A stretch of DNA of 64,000 nt from Nautilus pompilius (Eukaryota > Mollusca > Cephalopoda > Nautilida > Nautilidae), in NCBI GenBank assembly GCA_018389105.1, contig JACATO010000923.1:248001-312000 (forward strand), read 5' to 3'. Below, piece after piece: positions 1-11,869 of this stretch. The notes beneath the pieces are model-generated. The model searched no databases and was not told the DNA's origin. It worked only from the letters and a program-made list of their open reading frames with translations. Position numbers and translations under genes: made by a program. Numbering within the stretch: position 1 is the first letter of the stretch; each line of letters starts with the position of its first letter.

Positions 1-434
1 TGAATCTTATAAACTTCACGCAGGTTTTTAAAGCCAGAAAAATATTCTAATGATTAACATACTTCATTGTTGCATGTGCAGTCAGCCTGACATTTCAAAT
101 TTAGCATTCTATAAAATCTTTGTATCAAATAAAACTCCTTTATACTGCTATTGTATAATGAGCTTAGGGTCATAAATATGCTAGCAAACATTTAGCAGTG
201 AATATTTGTTTAAAATTTAAGAGTAAAACTCTGGATTTTTTAAAATATATTCTAATTAGATTGCCCAAAAGGTGTATTTTGAGAAAGCTAATTTACTTTA
301 TATATATAAATGAAGAAAAACAATAACAGCTCAGTCTGGCTGTCACATGCCAGTATTATGGCGAAGCAACACTAAGGTTGACTATTAATATTTGACTGTT
401 GAATTGGTAATAGATATTCCTAACTGTGAGTGTA

Positions 435-864
435 CTTCCATACCTGTGCTTGAGACCAGAGTAGCATCTTGCTGGGAGCTGCCTCCTGCCTTCTAATAAA
501 TGGTCTGCAAAAAAAGCTGAAACTTCACCTTTTTATAAACTAGTATAGTTTTAGATTTTTAAAATTTCGCAGCAGCTCAATTTGCCATAAATGAAGGGGA
601 GGCATAAAACCCCACTGGCAAATATAGGAGGGAAATGTGGTCCATTCAGTAATTAAAATTAAGAAATGAAGGTAATATGGTAGATCAAAAAATTACAAGT
701 TTTATAGAGAGGGTGGTGTGGAAACGCCCATATCTATAATATTTCTACCAACAACTTGTTCCCTTCACCTATTCTGCAGCTTTATTACTGTTTTTTGTTT
801 TACTTACACGTGACGGTCACCCACTTCACAACAGTTTAAACGAAATAAGCAGCTAAAGATGTAC
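435..864. other. Left-edge intron sequence of the aminotransferase gene
   Basis: The donor after LEEELE (exon end at 865) opens an intron towards the left edge. I see no exon with the expected next motif of the family (a GCFSAASN-type segment) between 1 and 864, so that exon should lie outside the window. A short AG...GT stretch at about 437-486 on the minus strand is open in some frames but does not resemble the family. Confidence 0.4.
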
Positions 865-3800
865 CTCAAGTTCCTCTTCTAAGTGACCAATGTCTACCTC
901 GCCATTTGGAGTTTCTTGAATCTGAATGACCTAGAGAGCAAAAACAAAACTATCTGCACTAAAAATTTTAAAACTGATGATATACAGTAATTTAGCAGTT
1001 GATACATCACTAACAGCGTAAGAAAATCTTTATTTCGCTTTTACAAAAACGTTTCTTTTAAGTTATCTATGCAAAAATCTTCAAACCTGCCATTCAGTGT
1101 TTTTTTTGTTTTTTTTTAGAAAGAGCATTGACAAGAGGGTAGCTAGCCTAGATAAAACCATCCTCAACATTAACGTGTTTTAAACGTGTGATCAATAATG
1201 TCAAAGTAGAAAATGCTGGTAATTAGCCAATATCCGATAATTTTATCTGCTCATCTTCAGAAAGATTGCAATAGAATACTACCTTTTCAGCTACTTCTCT
1301 CCAAGGTAGCAAGTTGGAATGATGTTCAAAAGGACCCACCAGCACGATCTGAAAGTTTGTGCAAAAAAACATTAATTGGAAAAAGGATTACATATAGTTA
1401 TTTTTTTAAGGATCCGGAATATTGTTTGTTAAATTATGGCCAGATCTAAAAGTTTTAAAAAGGAGACAAAATCAGTTTGGACGTCAATACAGATGTTGCT
1501 GCTTGCTCCAATCCTAATTTCTTGTTCTTCCAAATTGTCTACTACTGTTTTTTTTTTTTTTTTTAATCATGCTTATTCTTATCAACTTCTGCCAGTCCAA
1601 TTAGCCATTACTTCTGCTTACTCTCCTATCAACCAATTACCCCCCCCCCACACTTTTGGACCAGTTTGATCACATTTCTCTCTCTCTCCCATTTGTCTAA
1701 AGCTACTGAAATATTCTCTGCCATCTGTCTTCATCAGCTGTTCGATAACTATCCAGTCTGTGCTCAAAATTAAGCATCTCTGCCAGGATTCCTCACAGAC
1801 TGGTCCCTAAAGCAATGAAAATGGAGGATTAAAAATTAAACTGAAATTCATGGTTTAATATATTTCCATCTTGACATATCAATGCATCAAGAAATTCATT
1901 TTATGGTAATTTTTATCTTAAAATGTAAAAGATGTCTCCCAGCTAAAGTTCAGTACTATTAATATATTAATAACAAATAAAAAGAATAATCTAATCATTA
2001 ATGAGACCTGACTCCTTCTACTAACTGTTTTACATGAAAACTCCCCCCCCTACATATTTATTAAGTAGACATTTCATTTTTATCCATGCATCAAATTAAA
2101 AACTTCACAAATAAGCATGTTATATGCACGGCTCCAACTGACTGACTGACAGAGAGAGAGAAAGTGGGAGAGAGAGAGAGAGAGAAAGTGGAGAGAGGAG
2201 AGAGAAGAGAGAGAGACGTGGGAGAGAGAGAGAGAGAGAAAGTGGGAGAGAGAGAGAGAGAGAAAGTGGGAGGAGAGAGAGAGAGGAGACCGTGGGGGAG
2301 AGAGAGAGAGAGAGAGAGAAGTTGGGAGAGGAGCGATAGAGCGAGAAAGTGGGAGCTCGAGATTCGAGAGAGACCGTGGGGAGCTGAGAGAGAGCGGAAG
2401 TTGTGGATCGCGCTCAATTTGGAGAGAGAGCGCTCGAGCGAGAGAGGAGGTCTCGAGAGTTCTGAGAGAGCTCGAGGTGAGCGCGAGCTCGAGCGAAAGT
2501 GGGAGAGAGAGTCTCTCGCTCCCTGTGGAGAGAGCTTCGCAGCTCCCTTGGGAGACGAGAGAGGTCTCTGGCTCCCGTTTGAGAGAGAGCATACCCTTGT
2601 TCTCTCTCTCTTCTCTCCTTTTCTCTCTCTCTCTCTCTCCCGTTTTTCAGCGCTCTCTATCGCTCCCGTGGTTCTCTCGCGCTCTCTCGGCTCGAGCCCG
2701 TTTTGGGCGCTCGCGCTCTCGCCCTTTTTCCGCTCGCTCTCGCTTCTCTCCCTTGTTCTCTCGCGCTCTCGCCCTTGAGAGCTCGACTCGTCTCTCTGAG
2801 AGACTACCGTTTTGCGCTCTCTCTTCGCTTTCTTTTTTTCCTTGTCTTTCCTTTTCTTTTTGCCTCCCTGAATTCCTTCCCTTTTTCATCATCTGCTGGG
2901 GATTAAGACACGCCATAGCCTTCCCTAAGTTTGTTGTGCACAGCTGCTGTTGTCCCACTGCCCACAAATATCACAGCATCATGCTCACTTGCATTGGTGG
3001 CATTCCTGATGATGTCTCTACAACACAAAGAATGTTCTGCTTCCATTGCTTACTTTATAGTAAATGTGAACACGTTTAATAAAATTCTAGTACCAGAATA
3101 CCGCCTACTGTATATTGCAGCATCATTGGCCAAACACAGTAGCAGTCAGCCCATACAATTTCGGCATTCTGCGGATTTCAGCACCTAATTATTGGAAATG
3201 TCAGCACTAGATTTTGAAATATTTGCTGTTCATAATTTGTTTATTTTTTTTTTGTGATGCTTTTGTTTACTAACCAATCAACCAACCTGCACCCCCACAA
3301 AGCTAATGGGCAATTCCGTAAATATGAAGGATTCTGAACTAAGGTTATTATACGTAAATTTATATCAGAGAGTTAGACTGGGGCCTCTAGTTTTATAATT
3401 AAGTACCAGGTGTGGAGGAGAGTCTCATGTATCCAGAAAAAATAGCTTCCCTTTGGTGATGCATCTTTTTTGAACACCTGCAGTTTCCTAACACCTGTAT
3501 TTCAAGCTTTGCCCCAATAAAGTGTCTGCTGATCAGTTGTGCTTTTAACCCTGGTTTCATTCCCCTTCGCTTCTCCAGCGGTGAAACAAATCTAATGACA
3601 CAAATGCAGCATTTCTTTTTTAAATTGTATAAGGATTGCATTTCCCATTGATGCAAACATCAATCTGTCCACTCAGTTTGAGAAATCCTTTGGTAATTCT
3701 CCACAACATCACACGGCGAGAGTAAGGGTAGGGCAAAAATCACATTGGATCTGCAGGTTACAGAGGTGTGTTGTTATGACAACAACAATATTAGTCTTGA

Positions 3801-6800
3801 GAGGGAAAAGGAGTTTTTATAGCTGAATGGGTTGAGTCATTTATGATACTGATGGTTTGGCGTATCCTATGCTGATGGAAAAACAATTGCTTGCGTAAGT
3901 CTGATGGCCTTTATAAATGGCTGAAATTGGGTGACAAAATCCCCGACCAATCTGAAAACACTGTTCACAAACTTTCTTGCTGGGAACCATGGAAAATTCA
4001 TGTTTGCCGAGTTACATTAGATTTTTTTCCCCCAGTGTATAACTACATATTTGTTTTGATCTAAAAATCATGTCATAGCTCTTAATATGAGTATCTGATG
4101 CAGAACTAAGCAAAAAGCTAAGTAGGAATTCAAAGTTCTCCACATACTTTTCAGTTTTCGTTTGAAGGGAAGTCGCCAGCTTTGTCACTTAAGTGCGAAA
4201 TTTCCCCCGTTCATACCATTACACAAACCTATTTCATACACTCGCTAATATGGTTAATTCTTTTACTAAAAAATCTAAGTTATTATATCAAAGGTCACAG
4301 ATAGAAATATGTCGGACACATCCTGGTACTTTTTGAACCAAATTTCTTGCTTGGCAAAATTATTGCTGGGTACCTTTATTAAAACCCTTTCGGTCATCCA
4401 AATAATGGAATAAGGTGAAGACCCACAAACCTCACAGAATTTCCAAGTTGAGTCAAAAGAGTAGGAAATTATCATTACGTTTTGGTCTGGAAAGTGTTTT
4501 GCTGATTGATAAATTTTACTTCTTTTTTCTATGATGTCTATTTGAAAATAAACTAACTTTGCTTCTGGCATTAAAACGTTGTAATTTATCTGATACTTTC
4601 CTCTTCTGAATGTCACACAAACAAAATGGCCAATCCAAGCCACAATGTGAATGTTATTCTTAGCCATTATTTAATTCTGTTTTTCTGCAAACACATTTTT
4701 CATTCATGATGCTCTCCTAGAAATCTGATATGAGGGAGAACACTCTTTTAAAAACAGCTTCTAAGGGTAAATTTTGAGGTTTCAGAATTTCAATTACAAC
4801 AATGTGACAGTTGTCATCACTGCTCAGCAGATAAGTCAAATCAGATTTACTTAGTGGGTTTTCTTGTTTTTAGTAGACACTGCCCAATGCCCCACACATT
4901 AAAGTGAACATCACGCTCACCTAGCCTCATGCCGATACATGGTTGTCTGCAGTGATGTAACACTAGTGGTTGTGTGTGTGTTTCCATATTCTGGCAGCAC
5001 TTCTTTTCTTATGTAATCTTCAATGAAAGAAAGGCTTCTGAAATGGGATTAAAATATAAGGTAAATAGTGAATACCATCAATTTTTTTTCTTTAAAATAA
5101 AATCATCAAATACAATTGCAAACTGACTGTTTGGATTTTACTGAGACCTAGAGTTTATGCTTATTAATCACCATTATTTTGAGGAGAAACCTTTAGGACT
5201 TAAAATTTTATATGATGAAGTCTGAGAAATAAAACTTACTATGCAAACTTCATTAATGGTATACATCTAATATTCTTTCATCAGTAACCAAGTAGTGGTA
5301 ATCTACATTATTTCCCGATAATTTGCAAAGTAAACATGTGAAGTAATCAGATATGGTCAATGCATGTTTTATCTTTTTCAAAGACATTGAGTAAAATGAG
5401 CTGTAATCTAAAATACCCATTTTACCTATATTAAATGTGATTCTTCAAGTTTTTATCAGCATCTAAAATTATCTTTTACTGATTTTTCAGCAGTTTCCTG
5501 TTGTCATCTTCAATTCAGTTCTGATGACTCATATGTTCAACATTAATTTTAATTAACCACTTTGCAGAAAGTGCAACAACACTGCTAACAACTGAAATTC
5601 CATACAATTTTTAGTTCAGCTAAGAGAAGAACTGCAGTCTGCCTTATGCTGTCAGTGGTGACATCTCTTCTAGTCCAAAAGTGCACGCAATTAAGGTTTT
5701 TTTGCATTCCTAAACAAGGAAACTGTCCACTGAGCACTTGTAGCGATCCATGATAGCACCCAGTGAACTAAACACTGAACAAGGGTTCAGGAATTTTATG
5801 AACATTTCACTTATATTTAAAGAATCTTAGCCAAGATAAATGAGAGATCTCTGCTTCGCAGAATCTTACAAACTCCTGAACCTCTGAGTATTTTCAATTT
5901 AGCTCAATACGAGATTGGTTACTCTAATGGCACACACTGCCTGTGCAGTCAGATAGAAGACTGCTGATCCAATTTAAAGAAAATCTGAGGTGATCGTGCT
6001 GGAGCCATTTAATGACACTGTTGTTATTTTATTAATTCAGTACAAAATTGTTCCTTACCTTCCTGAAGCTGTGTAATCCAAATAGAGGACTGAAAGTGAA
6101 TGTTGAAATAAGAAAAAATACTAATTTACTACGGCAAACCTGACCACCAACCATATTTAGTATAAAAAACAACCAAACGGTGATTATTATTTAGTTAGTA
6201 TTAGTATATCATAGTACACCATTAGCACGTGTAATCTGTTACCTTTACACAAACAAAACGGCGATTATTATTTAGTTAGTTTAGTATACCATAGTATACA
6301 CCATACACCCATTAGCACGTGTAATCTGTTACCTTTACACAAACCAACGGCATTATTATTTAGTTAGTATTAGTACACATCATAGTAACAACCATTAGCA
6401 CGTGTAATCTGTTACCTTTACCCAAACCAAACGGCGATTATTATTTAGTTAGTATTAGTATAATCATAGTACACACCATTAGCACATGTAATCTGTTACC
6501 TTTACACAAACCAAACGGCGATTATTATTTAGTTAGTATTAGTATATCATAGTACACCATTAGCACGTGTAATCTGTTACCTTTACACAAACCAAACGGC
6601 GGTTATTATTTAGTTAGTATTAGTATACCATAGTACACCATTAGCACGTGTAATCTGTTACCTTTACCCAAACCAAACGGCGATTATTATTTAGTTAGTA
6701 TTAGTATATCATAGTACACCATTAGCACGTGTAATCTGTTACCTTTACACAAACCAAACGGCGATTATTATTTAGTTAGTATTAGTATATCATAGTACAC

Positions 6801-8390
6801 CATTAGCACGTGTAATCTGTTCCTTTACGCAAGCCAAACGGCGATTATTATTTAGTTAGTATTAGTATATCCATAGTACCATATACACCTAGCACGTGTA
6901 ATCTGTTACCTTTACGCAAGCCAAACGGCGATTATTATTTAGTTAGTATTAGTATATACCATAGTACACCATTAGCACGTGTAATCTGTTACCTTTACGC
7001 AAACCAAACGGCGATTATTATTTAGTTAGTATTAGTATATCCATAGTACACCAACACATTAGCACGTGTAATCTGTTACCTTTACGCAACCCAAACGGCG
7101 ATTATTATTTAGTTAGTATTAGTATATCGTAGTACACCCTTAGCACGTGTAATCTGTTACCTTTACACAAACCAAACGGCGATTATTATTTAGTTAGTAT
7201 TATATATATCATAGTACCCACCATTAGCACGTGTAATCTGTTACCTTTACACAAACCAAACGGCGATTATTATTTAGTTTAGTATTATACCATAGTACAC
7301 ATTAGCACGTGTAATCTGTTCCTTCACACAAGCAAAACGGCGATTATTATTTAGTTAGTATTAGTATATCGTAGTACACCATTAGCACGTGTAATCTGTT
7401 ACCTTTACACAAACCAAACGGCGATTATTATTTAGTTAGTATTAGTATACCATAGTACACCATTAGCACGTGTAATCTGTTACCTTTACGCAAACCAAAC
7501 GGCGATTATTATTTAGTTAGTATTAGTATATCGTAGTACACCATTAGCACGTGTAATCTGTTACCTTCACACAAGCAAAACGGCGATTATTATTTAGTTA
7601 GTATTAGTATATCGTAGTACACCATTAGCACGTGTAATCTGTTACCTTTACACAAACCAAACGGCGATTATTATTTAGTTAGTATTAGTATACCATAGTA
7701 CACCATTAGCACGTGTAATCTGTTACCTTTACGCAAACCAAACGGCGATTATTATTTAGTTAGTATTAGTATATCGTAGTACACCATTAGCGACTGTAAT
7801 CTGTTTACCTTACACAAACCAAACGTTATATTTTAGTTAGTATTAGTATACCATAGTACACCATTAGCACGTGTAATCTGTTACCTTTACACAAACCAAA
7901 CGGCGATTATTATTTAGTTAGTATTAGTATACCATAGTACACCATTAGCACGTGTAATCTGTTACCTTTACACAAACCAAACGGCGGTTATTTTTAGTTA
8001 GTATTAGTATAACATAGTACACCATTAGCACGTGTAATCTTTACCTTCACAAAGCAAACGGCGATTATTATTTAGTTAGTTTAGTATATCGTAGTACACC
8101 ATTAGCACGTGTAATCTGTTACCTTTACACAAACCAAACGGCGATTATTATTTAGTTAGTATTAGTATATCATAGTACACCATTAGCACGTGTAATCTGT
8201 TACCTTTACGCAAGCCAAACGGTCCACCAAACACCCTGTCTTTTCCAATAATATTATCGGAAACATATTTTATAAGATCTTCTTTGCGTTCCCCCGTCGT
8301 CTGCTGCTCGCTGAACCCGTATTTTCCCCGCGGAAGAGGGCAGAACAGCAGCCTGTCCACAGGCGGCCTGCCGAAGCCCCCGGCCGCCAT
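865..8390 (-). CDS. Class-V aminotransferase-domain protein (cysteine desulfurase / isopenicillin-epimerase-like), 5' part; gene continues beyond left edge
   Basis: Exons I could join in phase, in gene order: 8204-8390 (62 codons +1), 6059-6089 (31 bp), 4921-5037, about 2942-3017, 1283-1348 and 865-930. All have AG/GT borders; the donor of the fourth is weak and uncertain. The start ATG at 8390 is chosen because its context is AACATGG and it is the first in-frame ATG of a GC-rich exon. Recognisable pieces: VFGGPFGLRK|V then LYLDYTASGR, SLSFIEDYIRKEVLPEYGN, HTTTSVTSLQTTMYRHEAR, DIIRNATNASEHDAVIFVG, SGTTAA, IVLVGPFEHHSNLLPW and NGEVDIGHLEEELE. These match the order seen in animal class-V PLP-dependent aminotransferase-domain proteins. 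The PLP-binding lysine should lie in exons off the window. About 14 residues expected between SGTTAA and IVLVGPFEHH were not found. Substrate unknown. Family assignment is from motif recall. Confidence 0.85.
2149..2830. repeat. GA-rich block followed by CT-rich block (imperfect long inverted repeat)
   Basis: From about 2149 to 2480 the plus strand is dominated by GAGAGA with interspersed GTGGGA. From about 2585 to 2830 it is dominated by CTCTCT with CTCGCGCTC. The two halves are roughly reverse complements around a mixed centre near 2500-2550 rich in GAGCTC and CTCGAG palindromes. Either strand could fold into a long imperfect hairpin. It lies in the intron immediately after the DIIRNATNAS exon of the aminotransferase gene. 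The open frames here on both strands are products of two-base periodicity and are not annotated as genes. Confidence 0.85.
3018..4920. other. Intron 3 of the aminotransferase gene, no other feature recognised
   Basis: Sequence between the exons ending at 3017 and starting at 4921. It holds two short open frames on the minus strand (3399-3656 and 4275-4667) that resemble no family I recognise and lack splice logic with the flanking exons. No repeat structure was seen. Confidence 0.5.
6168..8222 (-). repeat. 25-copy ~81-bp minisatellite derived from the exon 1 / intron 1 border of the aminotransferase gene
   Basis: About 25 tandem units, most 78-90 bp, fill nearly all of intron 1 (6090-8203). 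Read on the minus (gene) strand, each unit contains CCGTTTGGTTTGTGTAAAG followed by GTAACAG, then ATTACACGTGCTAATGG, and further on TACTAATACTAAC. The first part is a near copy of the last 19 nt of exon 1 (CCGTTTGGCTTGCGTAAAG) and its authentic splice donor. The array's right border therefore lies inside the coding exon at 8222/8223. 23 of 25 units keep the E-box CACGTG; the exceptions are near 6483 and 7790. Variation is mostly small indels around the GTAC core. Confidence 0.95.
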
Positions 8391-9400
8391 GTTGGAAACG
8401 CCGGCAGCGCACAGCGGGCGGCGACTGGCGAAGAAATGCCCCCCCCCTTTCCTTTCAAATATATAAATATATAAACATCTCCTGTGTAAGACAGATGATG
8501 CGGGTCTGTCTGGAACCGAAGTCTCGCACCGTACTCCGATTTCAATGTGGTGAGCTGCTGCTGCTTTAGTCAAATCGCGATTCCTTTCCCAAGCCCGACT
8601 TCCGAGAAGGGGAGACAACTCCGTTTCCACTGACGCCACTTCCGCATTGTCAGGGGCCGGAGGGTCGGTGACTAACTTCTTTCGATGTAAGCCCCCCCTC
8701 CCCCCTTTTTTTTTGTTATTTGTATCTGTAAGATTATGCGTGTGTTGTGTTGTGTTGTGGTGGTGGTGGTGGTTTTAAGGACACACCCCCAGATCGCAAT
8801 ACGGGGCTCAGGGTGTTCCTCCCCCCACCCCACCCCCCGGGGTTAGCGAGTAGAGTATAAGGGGTCCGTCGGTCGGTCCTACCGGGAGCAGACTTCTCAG
8901 CCTCAAAGCCCCGTCGGGTCTCACCACGGGCAGAACGATCGACCACTTCTAATTCCGTTTTCTACCTTCCTTCGCACCTTTACCACTGAGCGGACCCTTA
9001 GGTGGGGTGGGGGGAGGGGGGGGAGCCATTGCTTGAGCTGCAAAACCGAATAGGGAGCGATCGACAAGGTCCACAGCAGTCCCTGTGCGAGAGACCAGTG
9101 GTGAAGGGGGCACCTCGACTGAGCTACCCCCACCCCGGGGTACTGTATCGTCTCGACCCCCCCCCTTCCGCTGTGAGAACTCAAGCTATTCATTATCCTG
9201 CAATTCAAGCACAAATTTCCCCTTTTGATCCATAAACAACAACATTTCTTCAAGCAATCCACAGAACCATTTCAGTGCAGCTCATCCAGCAAAATGACGG
9301 ATTAGATTAAAACGTCTAATTCCCCTTCAACAGGTAGAGTAAGTCGAAGAAACCAGCCCCCCCGCGCACTTGACTCTCAGACCTACATCCCTGCTGTAGA
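8230..9400. promoter_or_regulatory. GC/CpG-rich island, probable promoter of the aminotransferase gene and possibly divergent promoter of the raftlin-like gene
   Basis: The base composition changes abruptly from AT-rich to GC-rich with many CpGs, and the start codon of the minus-strand aminotransferase gene lies inside at 8390. On the plus strand a good donor-like site, TTCGAT|GTAAGC, occurs at 8687. It could end a noncoding first exon for the downstream raftlin-like gene, whose coding exon is preceded by a possible acceptor at 11826-11827 (TTTTGTAG). Several poly-C/poly-G runs (8694-8705, 8820-8840, 9005-9022, 9160-9167) are present. No TATA box is evident. Promoter role is inferred from position and composition only. 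Confidence 0.55.
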
Positions 9401-11827
9401 GTGTTTCCTTTCCCTGTAGTAGTAGACGACGATTACTGGGAGATGCTGTCATCCACTTGCTGAATGTTTAAAATAATCTTACCTTATTATTATTTCTAAA
9501 GAAAAGGGGAGAAACGTCGAATAAGATTAATGGTACAGGTTTGTAGTAAGTCTAATATGACTGCATAAAAGTTTATTCATATATACATGTATATATAATT
9601 TACCTGTTTTCATACTTTTCTAAACGGATGGACAGCACGACTAATGATGGTAGGTTACCTTTAATAGACAGATAATTATATCAACAGGCCAGGCCACAAT
9701 TGGCCGGCATGCTTTTAAATTTTCTAATCCAAGGTGCAATAACCAGAACACTCCACGACAAAAGTGCCATTAGTAAGAAGTCAGACAAAACCACATCTTA
9801 TATTACATAATTAATGTTATAACAGCACATAGTTTCACACTTTTATTTCTTATAGTGTATGACAATCCAATATTCATTGCTTCGTATAATATTTTTAAGA
9901 TCCCTTGGTCCATATGAAGATGACAGCAACAACAAAGGGGGTGAAAAACTTTGTTTAAACCAACATATGCACTACACTGAAGAATTGTGCTGGGAATGCA
10001 CCAGAAGAACAGGTCTCGGCGTGTAACAGGAAGGTCACAGCAGATTTAGAAACCTTGCGTGTGGTCTTGTTTGTTGCTGATAACCACCTGTTGAAAAAGT
10101 GCCAGATGGGATGAACTATTTCCAATTCCTTACCCCTGAAATCGGAGCCCCTGCTTGATTATTATGACTGTACATGTCCAGAACTTACTGTCAGATCAGA
10201 AAGAATGATCCTGTTGGATATCTGCACATAAGAAGAGGGTTAAGTTAATTTGGTCACAATAAACAACCAAGGCTGGACAAAGCTGGCAATGCTTTTAGAC
10301 AGTTGGTTGGATATAGTCATTCTTTTGTGTGAACAGCTATTGAATATATCTGTAAAGACCAAATTCTTGTTTCTCTCACTGTTTTGCAAGACTCTAGAGG
10401 GCAGCACATTCATAAGTGAGTCAGGCGGGTAACTAGGGACAAATAGCTCATTAAGGACAATCCACACGGTTAATCTTAATACATTTTTAATCCTCATATT
10501 CTGTTATGTTTTTTTATTACAAGTGACAATTTATACCCTACCAAAACATCTATTTTATTTTGAATTGGACCTGAATGGGTTAAGGATCCATCTCTCTACA
10601 CTTCATATTTAGATAGATTTAAGTATTTTAACAGTTTTACCAAAGGACTAGACACAGTGAACATTATAGTACACGCCACTGCACAAATTCAAATAAAGCA
10701 GACATTGTCTTCTCATGGAGCAAAGTATCTCCTTGATAGAAAGTTTTAAAAAAAGAAAAATTTAGTCAAGTCCATGGTGAAGCTCATGTCTTTGCAGAGC
10801 TTTTATCAGCCAGTAACTTTCTAGTTTAACAACAAATTTCATCATGAGCTTTTGCTATCCTGTTAGAATTACAAACATCAGAAACTAGTTCACTATCAAC
10901 ATGACATTTCAGAGATACCTGGATACCTGTCTTTGTATAGAATAACTGGTCTGGCAAATGTTATAATTCTAAATACACATTCTACCCCATTTGTGTAGTG
11001 GTCTAAAGTTTTTATGAACAGGTTCAAGAGCAACTTGAATAGCCAAAACAGTCTGTCTGGAAAAACAAAAAAAAACACCTTAGATAGGGGAAAGGTTTTT
11101 CAATAAAGGTTAGCTGTATCGATATCAACCAAAAACCAGGGCAAACTTTACCCATTCTACTGTTTATAGTCATACAATGTTTAAACTAAAAGCAGAGTAA
11201 CATTTTCTGTAATTTAATCATGTAAATGTACACAATTGTAGATTTGCCAATGAAATATCCCCAGACTTCACACACACACAATCAATTAATTAGTGCACAC
11301 ACATGCATGGCCATTATAAAAATCCATGCATGTTAAAAAAAAAAAAGTTTTGTTTTCCCAGAGGAAAACACCCCCGTTATACACTGATCTCCCACACTGA
11401 GCAGTATGGGAGGAACGCCTGCCTGCATCTTCTTGGTCACTTCACACGTGTGTTGGTTTTTGTTCCCAATGAAGCTGGCTGCTACAGTGTAATTACCCGT
11501 GTCAGGGCGAGCTTTGTCATTTACAACAAGATGAGAAATACTGTGTTGAATTGATAGACTTTTTAAAGAAATCACAAAATTACCTATCAGATTTTAAGCA
11601 TTGATTTGATTGATTTAATGACTGCACTCAGAATGAATCCTTTTATGAAAGTAGTTCTCTAGAATTTTCTGTGAACAGATCTTTTAAAATTATCCTATTT
11701 TTTCCTTGTTTTAGAAAGAGATGAGAATTATCTTTAAGTAATTTCTTGATCTCAAACTATTACAAGTTTATAATTTTCTCATGTTAATTTCGTCAGAGAA
11801 ATCAGTAAAGTGAAATTTCTTTTGTAG
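9401..11827. other. Gene-free stretch, possible first intron of the raftlin-like gene
   Basis: AT-rich sequence with no convincing exon on either strand. Short open frames at 10240-10497, 10896-11078 and 11303-11575 resemble nothing I recognise. If the raftlin-like gene starts in the CpG island, this is its first intron. Confidence 0.4.
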
Positions 11828-11869
11828 ATATTGGACTTCCCACCTGTTGACACCTGATTTAATTATTCA

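Noticed and set aside
436-490. Possible aminotransferase exon on the minus strand (AG...GT, open)
   Set aside because: Its translation does not resemble the segment expected after LEEELE, so chance splice-like borders are more likely.
1595-1685. Minus-strand stretch reading VIKLVQKCG as the missing HKLI-like microexon
   Set aside because: It lacks a pyrimidine tract before it and ends in a poly-G run; the similarity is too short.
2080-3079. Open frames of 100-204 codons on both strands (Ser/Leu- or Arg/Glu-rich)
   Set aside because: Products of GA/CT two-base periodicity; the only real coding part here is the minus-strand exon ending at 3017.
4275-4667. 130-codon minus-strand open frame in aminotransferase intron 3
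   Set aside because: Does not resemble the family, and the flanking exons already join in phase without it.
6168-8222. CRISPR-like appearance of regularly spaced repeats
   Set aside because: Units are contiguous with no unique spacers, there are no cas genes, and the DNA is eukaryotic; the array is a minisatellite.
8391-8639. N-terminal extension of the aminotransferase ORF to 8639
   Set aside because: It would start on GTG; the extra sequence has a tyrosine/glycine-rich odd composition and resembles nothing. The internal ATG at 8390 has an excellent context.
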